A DNA stretch of 32,520 bases. Source: Pseudomonadota bacterium. GTDB lineage: Bacteria > Pseudomonadota > Gammaproteobacteria > JAIEPX01. The notes beneath the pieces were generated by a model. That model was given only the letters and a program-made list of their open reading frames with translations. It had not been told where the DNA came from and ran no database searches. This document shows positions 19,281 through 27,053 of this stretch, in pieces. Where the stretch lies: NCBI GenBank assembly GCA_029777855.1, contig JAKORL010000089.1:1-32520 (forward strand), given 5' to 3'. The translations under genes and the position numbers were made by a program. The stretch's first letter is position 1. Every line of letters starts with the position of its first letter.

Positions 19281-20471
19281 TTACTCAGTTATTTTCGCAA
19301 CAACGCCCGCACCAACGGTACGACCACCTTCTCGAATCGCAAACCGCAATCCTTCTTCCATCGCAATCGGACATATCAATGTGATATTCATCTTGATGTT
19401 GTCACCAGGCATTACCATTTCTACGCCATCCGGTAATACGCATTCCCCTGTCACGTCCGTTGTTCGGAAGTAAAACTGAGGACGGTAACCTTTGAAAAAC
19501 GGCGTATGTCGTCCACCTTCTTCTTTCGTCAACACGTACACTTCCGCTTCAAACTTAGAGTGCGGCTTGATGCTACCAGGTTTTGCCAATACTTGTCCGC
19601 GGTCTACTTCTTCACGCTTCGTACCACGTAACAACACACCCACGTTATCACCTGCCTGACCTTCGTTCAGCAATTTACGGAACATTTCCACACCCGTACA
19701 CGTCGTTTTTTGAGTGTCTTTTAATCCCACAATTTCGATTTCATCGCCTACGTGCACTTTTCCGCGTTCAATTCGCCCTGTTACTACTGTTCCGCGACCA
19801 GAAATTGAGAACACATCTTCAATCGGCATTAAGAAAGGCAGATCAATTGCACGCTCTGGCACTGGGATGTACGCATCTAAGGTATCTACCAGCTTCAACA
19901 CAGCAGGTACACCAATATCACTGGTATCGCCTTGAAGCGCTTTTAATGCTGAACCCACAACAATAGGCGTTGTATCGCCTGGGAAATCATACTTATTCAA
20001 TAAATCACGGATTTCCATCTCAACCAATTCTAATAATTCAGGATCATCTACCATGTCGGCTTTGTTTAAGAACACCACAATGTACGGTACACCCACCTGT
20101 TTCGCCAACAGAATGTGTTCACGTGTTTGAGGCATAGGGCCGTCGGCTGCGCTTACCACTAAAATAGCGCCGTCCATCTGTGCAGCACCGGTAATCATGT
20201 TTTTCACATAGTCTGCGTGGCCTGGACAGTCCACATGCGCATAGTGACGACTCTTTGACTTGTATTCCACGTGCGCTGTAGAAATGGTAATACCTCGCGC
20301 GCGTTCTTCAGGCGCTTTATCGATATTGTCGTAGGACGTGAATTCCGCTTGACCTAGATCAGCCAAACATTTCGTTAACGCCGCCGTTAACGTCGTTTTT
20401 CCATGGTCCACGTGACCTATCGTGCCCACGTTCACGTGGGGCAGGGTACGTTCAAAAGTTTCTTTTGCCAT
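19281..20471 (-). CDS. tuf: Elongation factor Tu
   Basis: A 396-residue EF-Tu, the GTPase that delivers aminoacyl-tRNA to the ribosome. G1 is [16 protein letters not shown] (about 18-33), G2 RGITIST, G3 DCPGH, G4 NKAD, G5 GSALKAL. Domain 2 begins near [20 protein letters not shown] and domain 3 has [20 protein letters not shown]. It lies 20 bases after fusA and 5 before rpsJ. Any second tuf copy would be outside the window. Confidence 0.98.
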   Translation of the reverse strand: MAKETFERTLPHVNVGTIGHVDHGKTTLTAALTKCLADLGQAEFTSYDNIDKAPEERARGITISTAHVEYKSKSRHYAHVDCPGHADYVKNMITGAAQMDGAILVVSAADGPMPQTREHILLAKQVGVPYIVVFLNKADMVDDPELLELVEMEIRDLLNKYDFPGDTTPIVVGSALKALQGDTSDIGVPAVLKLVDTLDAYIPVPERAIDLPFLMPIEDVFSISGRGTVVTGRIERGKVHVGDEIEIVGLKDTQKTTCTGVEMFRKLLNEGQAGDNVGVLLRGTKREEVDRGQVLAKPGSIKPHSKFEAEVYVLTKEEGGRHTPFFKGYRPQFYFRTTDVTGECVLPDGVEMVMPGDNIKMNITLICPIAMEEGLRFAIREGGRTVGAGVVAKITE

Positions 20472-20491
20472 TTCTCTATCCTCTCAAAAAA

Positions 20492-22603
20492 TTAACGTTC
20501 ACTACTACTAATAATGGCTTCAGCTACGTTAGCTGGAGCCTCGGTGTACTTCTCAAATTCCATCGTATACGTTGCACGACCTTGAGACAAGGATCGTACT
20601 GAAGTCGAGTAACCAAACATCTCAGCCAAAGGCACGAGTGCTCTAATGATTTTACCCGATGGATTTTCGTCCATTCCTTGCAACATACCACGGCGACGGT
20701 TTAAATCACCCATCACATCGCCCATATACTCTTCAGGAGTTACCACTTCTACTTTCATGATAGGTTCGAGCAATACAGGCTTCGCTTTCTTAGCGCCATC
20801 TTTGAACGCCATAGAACCAGCGATTTTAAATGCCATTTCATTCGAGTCTACATCATGATAAGAACCATCGAACAAGGTTACTTTTACATCAACAACAGGG
20901 TATCCAGCAATAACACCAGAAGCCATCTGTTCAACAATACCTTTTTCTACTGCAGGAATATATTCGCGAGGAATCACACCACCAGCGATTTCATTCACAA
21001 ATTCAAAACCTTTTCCGGCTTCATTCGGATCAAGCTTAATCCAAACATGACCGTACTGACCACGACCACCTGTTTGTCGAACGAATTTACCTTCTTGTTC
21101 TACATGTTGACGAATAGTTTCACGATACGCCACTTGAGGTTTACCCACATTAGCTTCAACACTGAACTCACGACGCATACGATCAACAATAATTTCTAAG
21201 TGAAGCTCACCCATACCTGAAATAATGGTTTGGCCCGTTTCTTCATCGGTACGAACGCGAAATGAAGGATCTTCTTGCGCTAATTTACCTAGAGCGATAC
21301 CCATTTTTTCTTGGTCAGCCTTGGTTTTAGGCTCAACAGCGACGTGAATTACTGGCTCTGGGAACACCATGCGTTCTAAAGTTACAACTTGATCGACATC
21401 ACACAATGTGTCTCCGGTTGTAACATTCTTAAGACCAACCGCAGCAGCAATATCACCCGCACGAACTTCTTTAATCTCTTCACGCGAATTTGCGTGCATT
21501 TGTAACAATCGACCAATACGTTCTTTTTTACGCTTAATGGGATTGTACACGGTATCACCTGATTGCACTACACCAGAATACACACGGATAAACGTTAGTG
21601 TTCCAACAAATGGATCTGTAGCAATCTTAAAGGCTAATGCTGAAAAAGGCTCAGTATCAGAAGGATGCCGCTCAACTTCAGTAACATCGTCTTCTAACGT
21701 TCCAAAAATCGCAGGAATATCATTAGGGGCCGGCAGATATTCGATCACAGCATCTAATACAGCTTGCACACCTTTATTTTTGAACGCCGAACCACACAGA
21801 ACAGGAATAATTTCATTATTAACTGTGCGAATTCTGAGTCCTTTTTTAATTTCTTCTGGCGTTAATTCACCGGTCTCGAGATATTTATGCATTAGTTCTT
21901 CATTGGCTTCGGCTGCTGCTTCAACCATGGCTTCACGAAATTGCTTCGCTTTATCGAGCAATTCAGCAGGAATTTCTTCCGCTGTATACGTCATTCCACG
22001 ATCGTCTTCATTCCAAATAATCGCTTTCATACGAACAAGATCAATCACGCCTTTAAAATTCTCTTCTGCGCCAATATTCAATTGAATAGGAACAGGATTA
22101 GCGCCTAAGCGATCACGAATTTGGGAAACAACACGCTCAAAATTGGCGCCCGCACGATCCATTTTGTTAACAAATCCGAGACGAGGTACACCATAACGAT
22201 TAGCTTGGCGCCATACCGTTTCAGTTTGAGGCTCTACACCACCCACAGCACAAAACACAGTAACAGCCGCATCAAGTACACGTAGTGAACGCTCAACCTC
22301 AATGGTGAAATCCACGTGACCTGGAGTATCAATAATATTAATGCGATGAAGAGGAAATTGCTTGTCCATACCCAGCCAGGATGCTGTCGTCGCTGCAGAG
22401 GTAATGGTGATTCCACGCTCTTGCTCTTGCTCCATCCAGTCCATGACGGCCGTGCCTTCATGCACTTCACCGATTTTATGAGAACGACCTGTATAAAACA
22501 GAATACGTTCGGTTGTCGTTGTTTTTCCGGCGTCGATATGGGCCATAATACCAATATTACGTGTTCTTTCTAAAGGGATTGCACGAGGAGCTAATGTCGT
22601 CAT
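20492..22603 (-). CDS. fusA: Elongation factor G
   Basis: A 703-residue EF-G that drives translocation and, with RRF, ribosome recycling. The GTPase domain has [20 protein letters not shown] (G1, about 20-39), [14 protein letters not shown] (G2), DTPGHVDF (G3), NKMDRAGA (G4) and [10 protein letters not shown] (G5). Later domains have [14 protein letters not shown] and [12 protein letters not shown], and it ends with the domain V region [14 protein letters not shown]. Full-length with 6-base spacing to rpsG and 20 to tuf, the str-operon norm. Confidence 0.98.
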   Translation of the reverse strand: MTTLAPRAIPLERTRNIGIMAHIDAGKTTTTERILFYTGRSHKIGEVHEGTAVMDWMEQEQERGITITSAATTASWLGMDKQFPLHRINIIDTPGHVDFTIEVERSLRVLDAAVTVFCAVGGVEPQTETVWRQANRYGVPRLGFVNKMDRAGANFERVVSQIRDRLGANPVPIQLNIGAEENFKGVIDLVRMKAIIWNEDDRGMTYTAEEIPAELLDKAKQFREAMVEAAAEANEELMHKYLETGELTPEEIKKGLRIRTVNNEIIPVLCGSAFKNKGVQAVLDAVIEYLPAPNDIPAIFGTLEDDVTEVERHPSDTEPFSALAFKIATDPFVGTLTFIRVYSGVVQSGDTVYNPIKRKKERIGRLLQMHANSREEIKEVRAGDIAAAVGLKNVTTGDTLCDVDQVVTLERMVFPEPVIHVAVEPKTKADQEKMGIALGKLAQEDPSFRVRTDEETGQTIISGMGELHLEIIVDRMRREFSVEANVGKPQVAYRETIRQHVEQEGKFVRQTGGRGQYGHVWIKLDPNEAGKGFEFVNEIAGGVIPREYIPAVEKGIVEQMASGVIAGYPVVDVKVTLFDGSYHDVDSNEMAFKIAGSMAFKDGAKKAKPVLLEPIMKVEVVTPEEYMGDVMGDLNRRRGMLQGMDENPSGKIIRALVPLAEMFGYSTSVRSLSQGRATYTMEFEKYTEAPANVAEAIISSSER

Positions 22604-22609
22604 CTTAAA

Positions 22610-23188
22610 TTACCACCGAAAATGAATAAACGCTTTATTAGCATCAGCCGTACGATGGACATCTTCCATCTTCTTGAAGGCACCGCCGCGTTTATTTGCT
22701 GCATCTAAAATTTCGCCGGCCAGGCGTTCTGGCATCGACTTTTCACCACGTTGTTGAGCGTACTGAACCAACCAACGCTTACCCAATGCTTTACGTCGCG
22801 ATTCACGAACTTCAACAGGAACTTGATAGGTAGAACCACCCACACGTCGAGATTTTACCTCAACTGCAGGCATCACATTCGCTAAAGCAGACTCATACAT
22901 TTCAAAAGCAACTTTGCGTAATTCATCGCTGTTCCAGATAGAGCTCGCAGCTGCAGAGGTACTTTTACCGCTTTTGCCACCGCTTTCACCGCCTGCCTCA
23001 TCTTCGCTTTTCTTTATTTTTCCTTTAGATCGAAGTGCTACAATATTCAAAGCACCGTAGACGATTTTTTCGGCTACAGATTTCTTCCCGTTACGCATAA
23101 CACTATTAATAAACTTGGTAATCTCCACTTCTTTAAAAAGTGGATCTCCTAAAATAATGCGAACTGGTGCTGAGCTTCGTCTAGACAT
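22610..23188 (-). CDS. rpsG: 30S ribosomal protein S7 with an internal insertion
   Basis: A 192-residue S7, primary binder of the 3' domain of 16S rRNA near the E site. Conserved parts include [40 protein letters not shown] and [19 protein letters not shown]. Most bacterial S7 are about 156 residues; the excess here is an insertion of about 35 residues (about 56-90) between ALRS and [17 protein letters not shown]. It is Gly/Ser/Lys/Glu-rich ([20 protein letters not shown]) and looks disordered. The reading frame is intact on both sides, so this is not a frameshift. It is 11 bases after rpsL. Confidence 0.97.
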   Translation of the reverse strand: MSRRSSAPVRIILGDPLFKEVEITKFINSVMRNGKKSVAEKIVYGALNIVALRSKGKIKKSEDEAGGESGGKSGKSTSAAASSIWNSDELRKVAFEMYESALANVMPAVEVKSRRVGGSTYQVPVEVRESRRKALGKRWLVQYAQQRGEKSMPERLAGEILDAANKRGGAFKKMEDVHRTADANKAFIHFRW

Positions 23189-23199
23189 TATTCTTCCCC

Positions 23200-23574
23200 T
23201 TAAGACTTCGGTTTCTTCTGACCATACTTAGATCGGCCTTGTTTACGTTTATCAACACCGGCCGTATCCAAATTACCACGTACGATATGATATCGCACAC
23301 CAGGTAAGTCCTTTACACGACCACCGCGTATTGTTACCACTGAGTGTTCCTGCAGATTGTGGCCTTCACCACCAATATAAGCGGTCACTTCTGCGCCATT
23401 CGTTAAACGAACCCGAGCCACTTTACGCAATGCAGAGTTCGGTTTTTTAGGCGTAGTTGTATATACGCGCGTACAAACGCCACGCTTTTGAGGGCACCGA
23501 TCTAAGGCAGGCACTTTAGATTTTTTAATCAATTTTTTACGAGGTTTTCGAACCAACTGATTCACTCTAGCCAT
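23200..23574 (-). CDS. rpsL: 30S ribosomal protein S12
   Basis: A 124-residue S12, in the decoding centre, first gene of the block. It begins [20 protein letters not shown] and has [20 protein letters not shown] and [17 protein letters not shown]. Both lysines whose replacement gives streptomycin resistance in E. coli (equivalents of K43 in TPKKPNS and K88 in GRVKDLP) are present, so the sequence is of the sensitive type. Two promoters lie upstream; rpoC is not the upstream neighbour. Confidence 0.98.
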   Translation of the reverse strand: MARVNQLVRKPRKKLIKKSKVPALDRCPQKRGVCTRVYTTTPKKPNSALRKVARVRLTNGAEVTAYIGGEGHNLQEHSVVTIRGGRVKDLPGVRYHIVRGNLDTAGVDKRKQGRSKYGQKKPKS

Positions 23575-23627
23575 GTAAAATAAACTCCAAAATCGTACTA
23601 ATCTAAATAAAAAAGGACGGACGCGGG

Positions 23628-23657
23628 ATCATATAAGACCCGACTGCCCACTGTCAA
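23628..23657 (-). promoter_or_regulatory. Main promoter of the str-S10-spc-alpha block (P1)
   Basis: Minus-strand perfect TTGACA (23652-23657) and TATGAT (23628-23633) at 18-base spacing, followed by the GC-rich discriminator CCCGCG. The predicted start is near 23621 with a leader of about 47 bases to rpsL. GC-rich discriminators are the hallmark of ppGpp-inhibited ribosomal promoters, so stringent control is inferred. Confidence 0.8.
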
Positions 23658-23758
23658 GCAATTGCGCTTTATTTGGCCGGCTTTTTCAGGGCCGCAAAAC
23701 TGCAGATTTAGCCATCTTGTATAGAGGAAAATACAGCCACCACTACGCAGGTCGGGGG

Positions 23759-23787
23759 ATACTACACGAGCCACACCCCCATTGCAA
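23759..23787 (-). promoter_or_regulatory. Possible upstream promoter of the ribosomal block (P2)
   Basis: Minus-strand TTGCAA (23782-23787) and TAGTAT (23759-23764) at 17-base spacing, followed by CCCCCG. Each box matches consensus at four of six positions, but spacing and the GC-rich discriminator resemble stable-RNA promoters. Confidence 0.45.
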
Positions 23788-23927
23788 GCGAATTGCATTG
23801 AATTTCTTAGAAAAACTTGCATCAAACTGCAGGGAGCCCTGATAAAGAAAAAAACATATCCTAAGAATGCTTAACTATTCAAAATCATTCACGGTATTTA
23901 TCAACGAAAACCTCACCCAAAAACCTA

Positions 23928-25973
23928 TTATTTAGTCGGAACCGGCCCTTGATCATCGCGAGGAATTGCAGACTGCATTTTTGAAGGAAGGGTAACATCC
24001 AGATCCTTAGCCACCACCGCAAGAAATGAATTGGCGGACATCATAAGGGATTTAGGATTGGCCGTAGAGATGTCAGGGACTTTATTAAAATCTTTTTCAC
24101 GATGGAGTTTTTTTGCCAACTGACTCACTTCTAAATAACGGATACGAGCCACCGTACTCAATTGCTCTTCATCCAAATTTAAAAATCTTAAACCCTCCTC
24201 AGCCTGAGCTAATTTTTTTTCATTAACAAGCAAATTTCTTCTTAATTCCACCCTTTGTTCATCCAACATTGCAATCTGACCTTCTGAAGATTGCATCAGG
24301 CTCATTTCTTCTGCACTCATCTTAAATAAACTTGCATTTTGTGCATGAAGGTCTTTCACTGATTGGTCAAACTGCTCATTAAGTTCTTTAGTTTTTGTAA
24401 CGCTATCTTCTTTTACAGGCCGAGAAGCCGCAACTGCCTGAACATATCCCTGTTGATTGTTTTGTAATTCAGATAGACTCGTTGAATCTTTTTGGTTTTT
24501 CAACTTCAATTTCTCAAGCCCCTTCTTTAATTGTATATTTTCCTGATGCATCTTCATCGCTGCTTCAGCGCCAATCTCGCCGATTGTATGTTTAATTCGG
24601 TTATTTAATTGCGCTTCAGCTTGACGATATATCGCATGCAATTTACTTGCTTTACGATTAAACCCAAAAACCGAAAAAGTATCTTTTTCTTTTCTTAGAA
24701 ATTTAACCAATGCAATATCTCGTTTAATTGGATCGTCAATAGCCTCTTTTCCTTCAGATATCTTACTAATTTCATCTAAAACGCGTCGCGCCGATAATAT
24801 TCGAGCTCGTGTAGTGGAAAAATCACGATTATCAAGATAAGCGGTGACCAAGCCTCCAACATTATCAGTGACCGAAACACCCTCGTCCCAGATAAATGAT
24901 TTTTCTTTACCCTCCACGAGAATCTCAGTGCGTTGACCACTTTTAGCAGTGGCCTCAACACTAGCCGCTGGTACTTCCATCTTTTTTAACTCTTTCAAAT
25001 CCTGCTGACAGGCGTCAATAAGGGTCCTGACAGTAGCAATCTCCTTCTCTTTATTTTGAACTGTGCTCTCTACTGACTGTATTTTGCTTAACACCCTCGC
25101 ATTCTCAGAATTGATACCACGATTAAATGCCCCCTTACCAACTAGCTCATCTTCAAGGAAAGAAAAATAGTTAGATTTTGCAATTTCGCGTGGATCAAGC
25201 GTTGCAATTGCAGAAAAGGCAGATGTAGTTAGCCCCCAAAGCCCACCAGGCTTACTGTCTCTTTTCACCTCATTAGCAGGTTTATAAACATCGCCATTAT
25301 TATTCAATAGCATCAATTTTCGTCTTTTAACAGTATCTTGATTTAATTCATGCAATAAAAGTTCACTCAATTGAGCTTCAACATCGATCTTTTCTGCGTT
25401 TTTTATCTGTTGCTGTTTATGAATTATGCGCTCCGACCTCTTCCTATGATTCTCTAATTCGTTTAATTCTTCTGCCTCCATTTGACGATTTAAGTTTTCT
25501 CTATTAGTGAGGACTGTGAATTTCACTACTGATGTATCTGTTACTTGATGAGCCGCATATTGAAGCAAATAATACAAAGGACTTAATTTTCCGTTTGCAC
25601 GATGGTTGTCAGTTGTTGCTAATAGCTCATTAATATCAATTTCACTTGGCAAAAAATCAAATTTATCGAGGCCAAACAAATCTGGCTTGTATATACTTGA
25701 AAGATCTTCGATTTGTCGCATAATATCTGGGAAATCTTTTTTTGCCCGCTCCCTCATCTTCAATAAACGTTTTCGATATTGATCTGTTACGTCATCACCA
25801 TCTTCATCAATGATTTTTGGAAGTTCTTTTTGTCTATTTACTCCCAAATTAGCTAATACATTATCCCACACGCCCTTATTAGGATCCCATATCACGATCG
25901 GATCTTCATTAACCACCTTACATACCATCGGCATGACATCAATATATCCTGATTCTGATTTCGTCTTTTTCAT
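23928..25973 (-). CDS. 681-residue coiled-coil protein, candidate effector
   Basis: No recognised family. The ATG at 25973 (MKKTKSESGY) is chosen because AGGTAGGGG lies upstream; a GTG at 25982 would add three residues. There is no signal peptide or membrane segment. A globular N-terminal part (1-150) contains DPNKGVWDNVLANLGVN. Long stretches of heptad-like, Glu/Lys/Gln-rich helix follow (about 170-230, 285-335, 440-520 and 535-605), for example NELENHRKRSERIIHKQQQI and LKKGLEKLKLKN. The tail ends with a Pro-containing IPRDDQGPVPTK. Large coiled-coil proteins are common Legionellales effectors; that role is inference. It is transcribed in the same direction as, and just ahead of, the ribosomal promoters. 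Confidence 0.82.
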   Translation of the reverse strand: MKKTKSESGYIDVMPMVCKVVNEDPIVIWDPNKGVWDNVLANLGVNRQKELPKIIDEDGDDVTDQYRKRLLKMRERAKKDFPDIMRQIEDLSSIYKPDLFGLDKFDFLPSEIDINELLATTDNHRANGKLSPLYYLLQYAAHQVTDTSVVKFTVLTNRENLNRQMEAEELNELENHRKRSERIIHKQQQIKNAEKIDVEAQLSELLLHELNQDTVKRRKLMLLNNNGDVYKPANEVKRDSKPGGLWGLTTSAFSAIATLDPREIAKSNYFSFLEDELVGKGAFNRGINSENARVLSKIQSVESTVQNKEKEIATVRTLIDACQQDLKELKKMEVPAASVEATAKSGQRTEILVEGKEKSFIWDEGVSVTDNVGGLVTAYLDNRDFSTTRARILSARRVLDEISKISEGKEAIDDPIKRDIALVKFLRKEKDTFSVFGFNRKASKLHAIYRQAEAQLNNRIKHTIGEIGAEAAMKMHQENIQLKKGLEKLKLKNQKDSTSLSELQNNQQGYVQAVAASRPVKEDSVTKTKELNEQFDQSVKDLHAQNASLFKMSAEEMSLMQSSEGQIAMLDEQRVELRRNLLVNEKKLAQAEEGLRFLNLDEEQLSTVARIRYLEVSQLAKKLHREKDFNKVPDISTANPKSLMMSANSFLAVVAKDLDVTLPSKMQSAIPRDDQGPVPTK

Positions 25974-26007
25974 ATCCCACACCCCTACCTTTATTTCTAT
26001 ATCTCTT

Positions 26008-26037
26008 ATTATAGCCTACCTCACTACTTCTTGCCGA
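26008..26037 (-). promoter_or_regulatory. Promoter of the coiled-coil gene
   Basis: On the minus strand a perfect TATAAT (26008-26013) lies 18 bases after TCGGCA (26032-26037, four of six). The predicted start is about 28 bases before the ATG at 25973. Confidence 0.5.
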
Positions 26038-26205
26038 GCTCCGACAATGGGCGAAACAGGGATTAGAAAGCCTAGCGTATAAGAAGCTTAGCCTCTGGGT
26101 TTATGCCAGCCTCCTCCATGGAAGTAGGTTAGGATAGGTATCAAGGCCTACTTTATTAGAAGCAGTTGCGTTACAACATATCTTTATGTGCTCGTCATAT
26201 TCTGT

Positions 26206-26211
26206 TATACT
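26206..26211 (+). promoter_or_regulatory. Possible -10 element of the acid phosphatase gene
   Basis: TATACT lies 32 bases before the ATG at 26244. The -35 region is poor (TTATGT at 17-base spacing), so this rests on the -10 alone. Confidence 0.35.
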
Positions 26212-26243
26212 TCATCCCACATAAGGTCTTAAGGGTCACAAAA

Positions 26244-26915
26244 ATGAAATATCGCCACCTCAGCCTCTTCTGCTTACTTCTCAGCATGTTATTTGTCCAC
26301 CCCAGCTATTCCATAGAGCCTCAAAATCTATTTGTTATCAAAAAACAATTAATTAATTATTACGAAACTGGACACTATCAAGTCGATGTACAAAAAGTGA
26401 TTGACCATGCCAAAATTTATTTACGAGATCGAATTCAATCCAACAACTTGCTCTCGCATCCCAAAAAACTAGCCATCGTTTTAGATATCGATGAAACATC
26501 GTTGTCTAATTATCCCTATATGAAAGAGTTAGATTTTGGGATAGATTCCCCACTATTAAGCTCCTTGATTTTCGAAAGCGAAGATCCCCCGATAAAACCA
26601 ACGCTAGAATTATTTAAATACGCATTACAAAATCACATCAGTATTTTTTTCGTCACCGGTCGTTTTGAAAAAATGCGCTCACTGACAGTGAATAATCTTA
26701 ATAGAGCAGGCTACTCAGGATGGACCGAATTATTTCTCAAACCCAGCAGTTACCATGAAAATTCCGCCATTCCCTACAAATCCGCGGTCCGTAAACTCAT
26801 TACCGACGAAGGCTATGACATAGTCCTCAACATCGGCGATCAAAAAAGCGACCTCGATGGCGGCTACTCCGATCGTACATACAAACTCCCTAATCCGTAT
26901 TACTATATTCCCTAA
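26244..26915 (+). CDS. Secreted HAD-superfamily (class B type) acid phosphatase
   Basis: A 223-residue phosphatase, expected to release phosphate from organic phosphomonoesters outside the cytoplasm. The ATG at 26244 is preferred over an upstream TTG because it begins a clean signal peptide: MKYRH, a hydrophobic core LSLFCLLLSMLFV, and a likely cleavage after PSYS (about 23). There is no lipobox, unlike the e(P4) lipoproteins of the same family. HAD motifs are all present: motif I D81-I-D83-E-T85 followed by SLSNYPYM, motif II T138 in FFVTGR, motif III K179, and motif IV GDQKSD (198-203). AAGGG precedes the start. The neighbouring deaminase-like gene is on the same strand 135 bases downstream. 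Confidence 0.9.
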   Translation: MKYRHLSLFCLLLSMLFVHPSYSIEPQNLFVIKKQLINYYETGHYQVDVQKVIDHAKIYLRDRIQSNNLLSHPKKLAIVLDIDETSLSNYPYMKELDFGIDSPLLSSLIFESEDPPIKPTLELFKYALQNHISIFFVTGRFEKMRSLTVNNLNRAGYSGWTELFLKPSSYHENSAIPYKSAVRKLITDEGYDIVLNIGDQKSDLDGGYSDRTYKLPNPYYYIP

Positions 26916-27033
26916 GGGTTCATTAAAACCAAACTCACCGCTATTTGATTTAGCATCACATATATATAGCTTAGAGAAAACAACATTTCTGGCGATCAAC
27001 CGCTTTTTGTGAGATTATTACTGTCATGCAATC

Positions 27034-27053
27034 AAGGAGGACGGTTTAGCATG
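27034..27053 (+). promoter_or_regulatory. Strong ribosome-binding site that fixes the start at 27051
   Basis: AAGGAGG at 27034-27040 is a near-perfect Shine-Dalgarno ten bases before the ATG at 27051. An upstream in-frame GTG at 27009 lies before it and lacks its own site, so the shorter protein is preferred. Confidence 0.75.

Larger units (their letters stand above)
23575..23927 (-). other. 353-base regulatory gap upstream of rpsL
   Basis: Between the coiled-coil gene and rpsL. It carries two tandem promoter candidates driving the ribosomal block, described separately. The upstream part also has GGGGG (minus strand, near 23775-23779) and CCCCC (near 23753-23757) tracts flanking the -10 of the upstream promoter, which could pair. 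A short open frame at 23598-23825 overlaps both promoters and is unlikely to be a gene. No intrinsic terminator for the coiled-coil gene was recognised. Confidence 0.6.
25974..26243. other. Divergent intergenic region
   Basis: A 270-base gap between two divergently transcribed genes, the coiled-coil gene and the acid phosphatase. It holds a promoter for each (listed separately). The middle (about 26060-26150) is less AT-rich than the flanks and has repeated AGCCT/TAGG-type words but no RNA gene or mobile element that I can identify. Confidence 0.5.

Noticed and set aside
21408..22085. A 225-codon open frame on the plus strand inside fusA
   Set aside because: It is exactly antisense to a highly conserved part of EF-G and reflects codon bias; it has no recognisable protein features.
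23598..23825. A 75-codon minus-strand open frame upstream of rpsL
   Set aside because: It overlaps both promoter candidates, has no Shine-Dalgarno and shows no familiar sequence.
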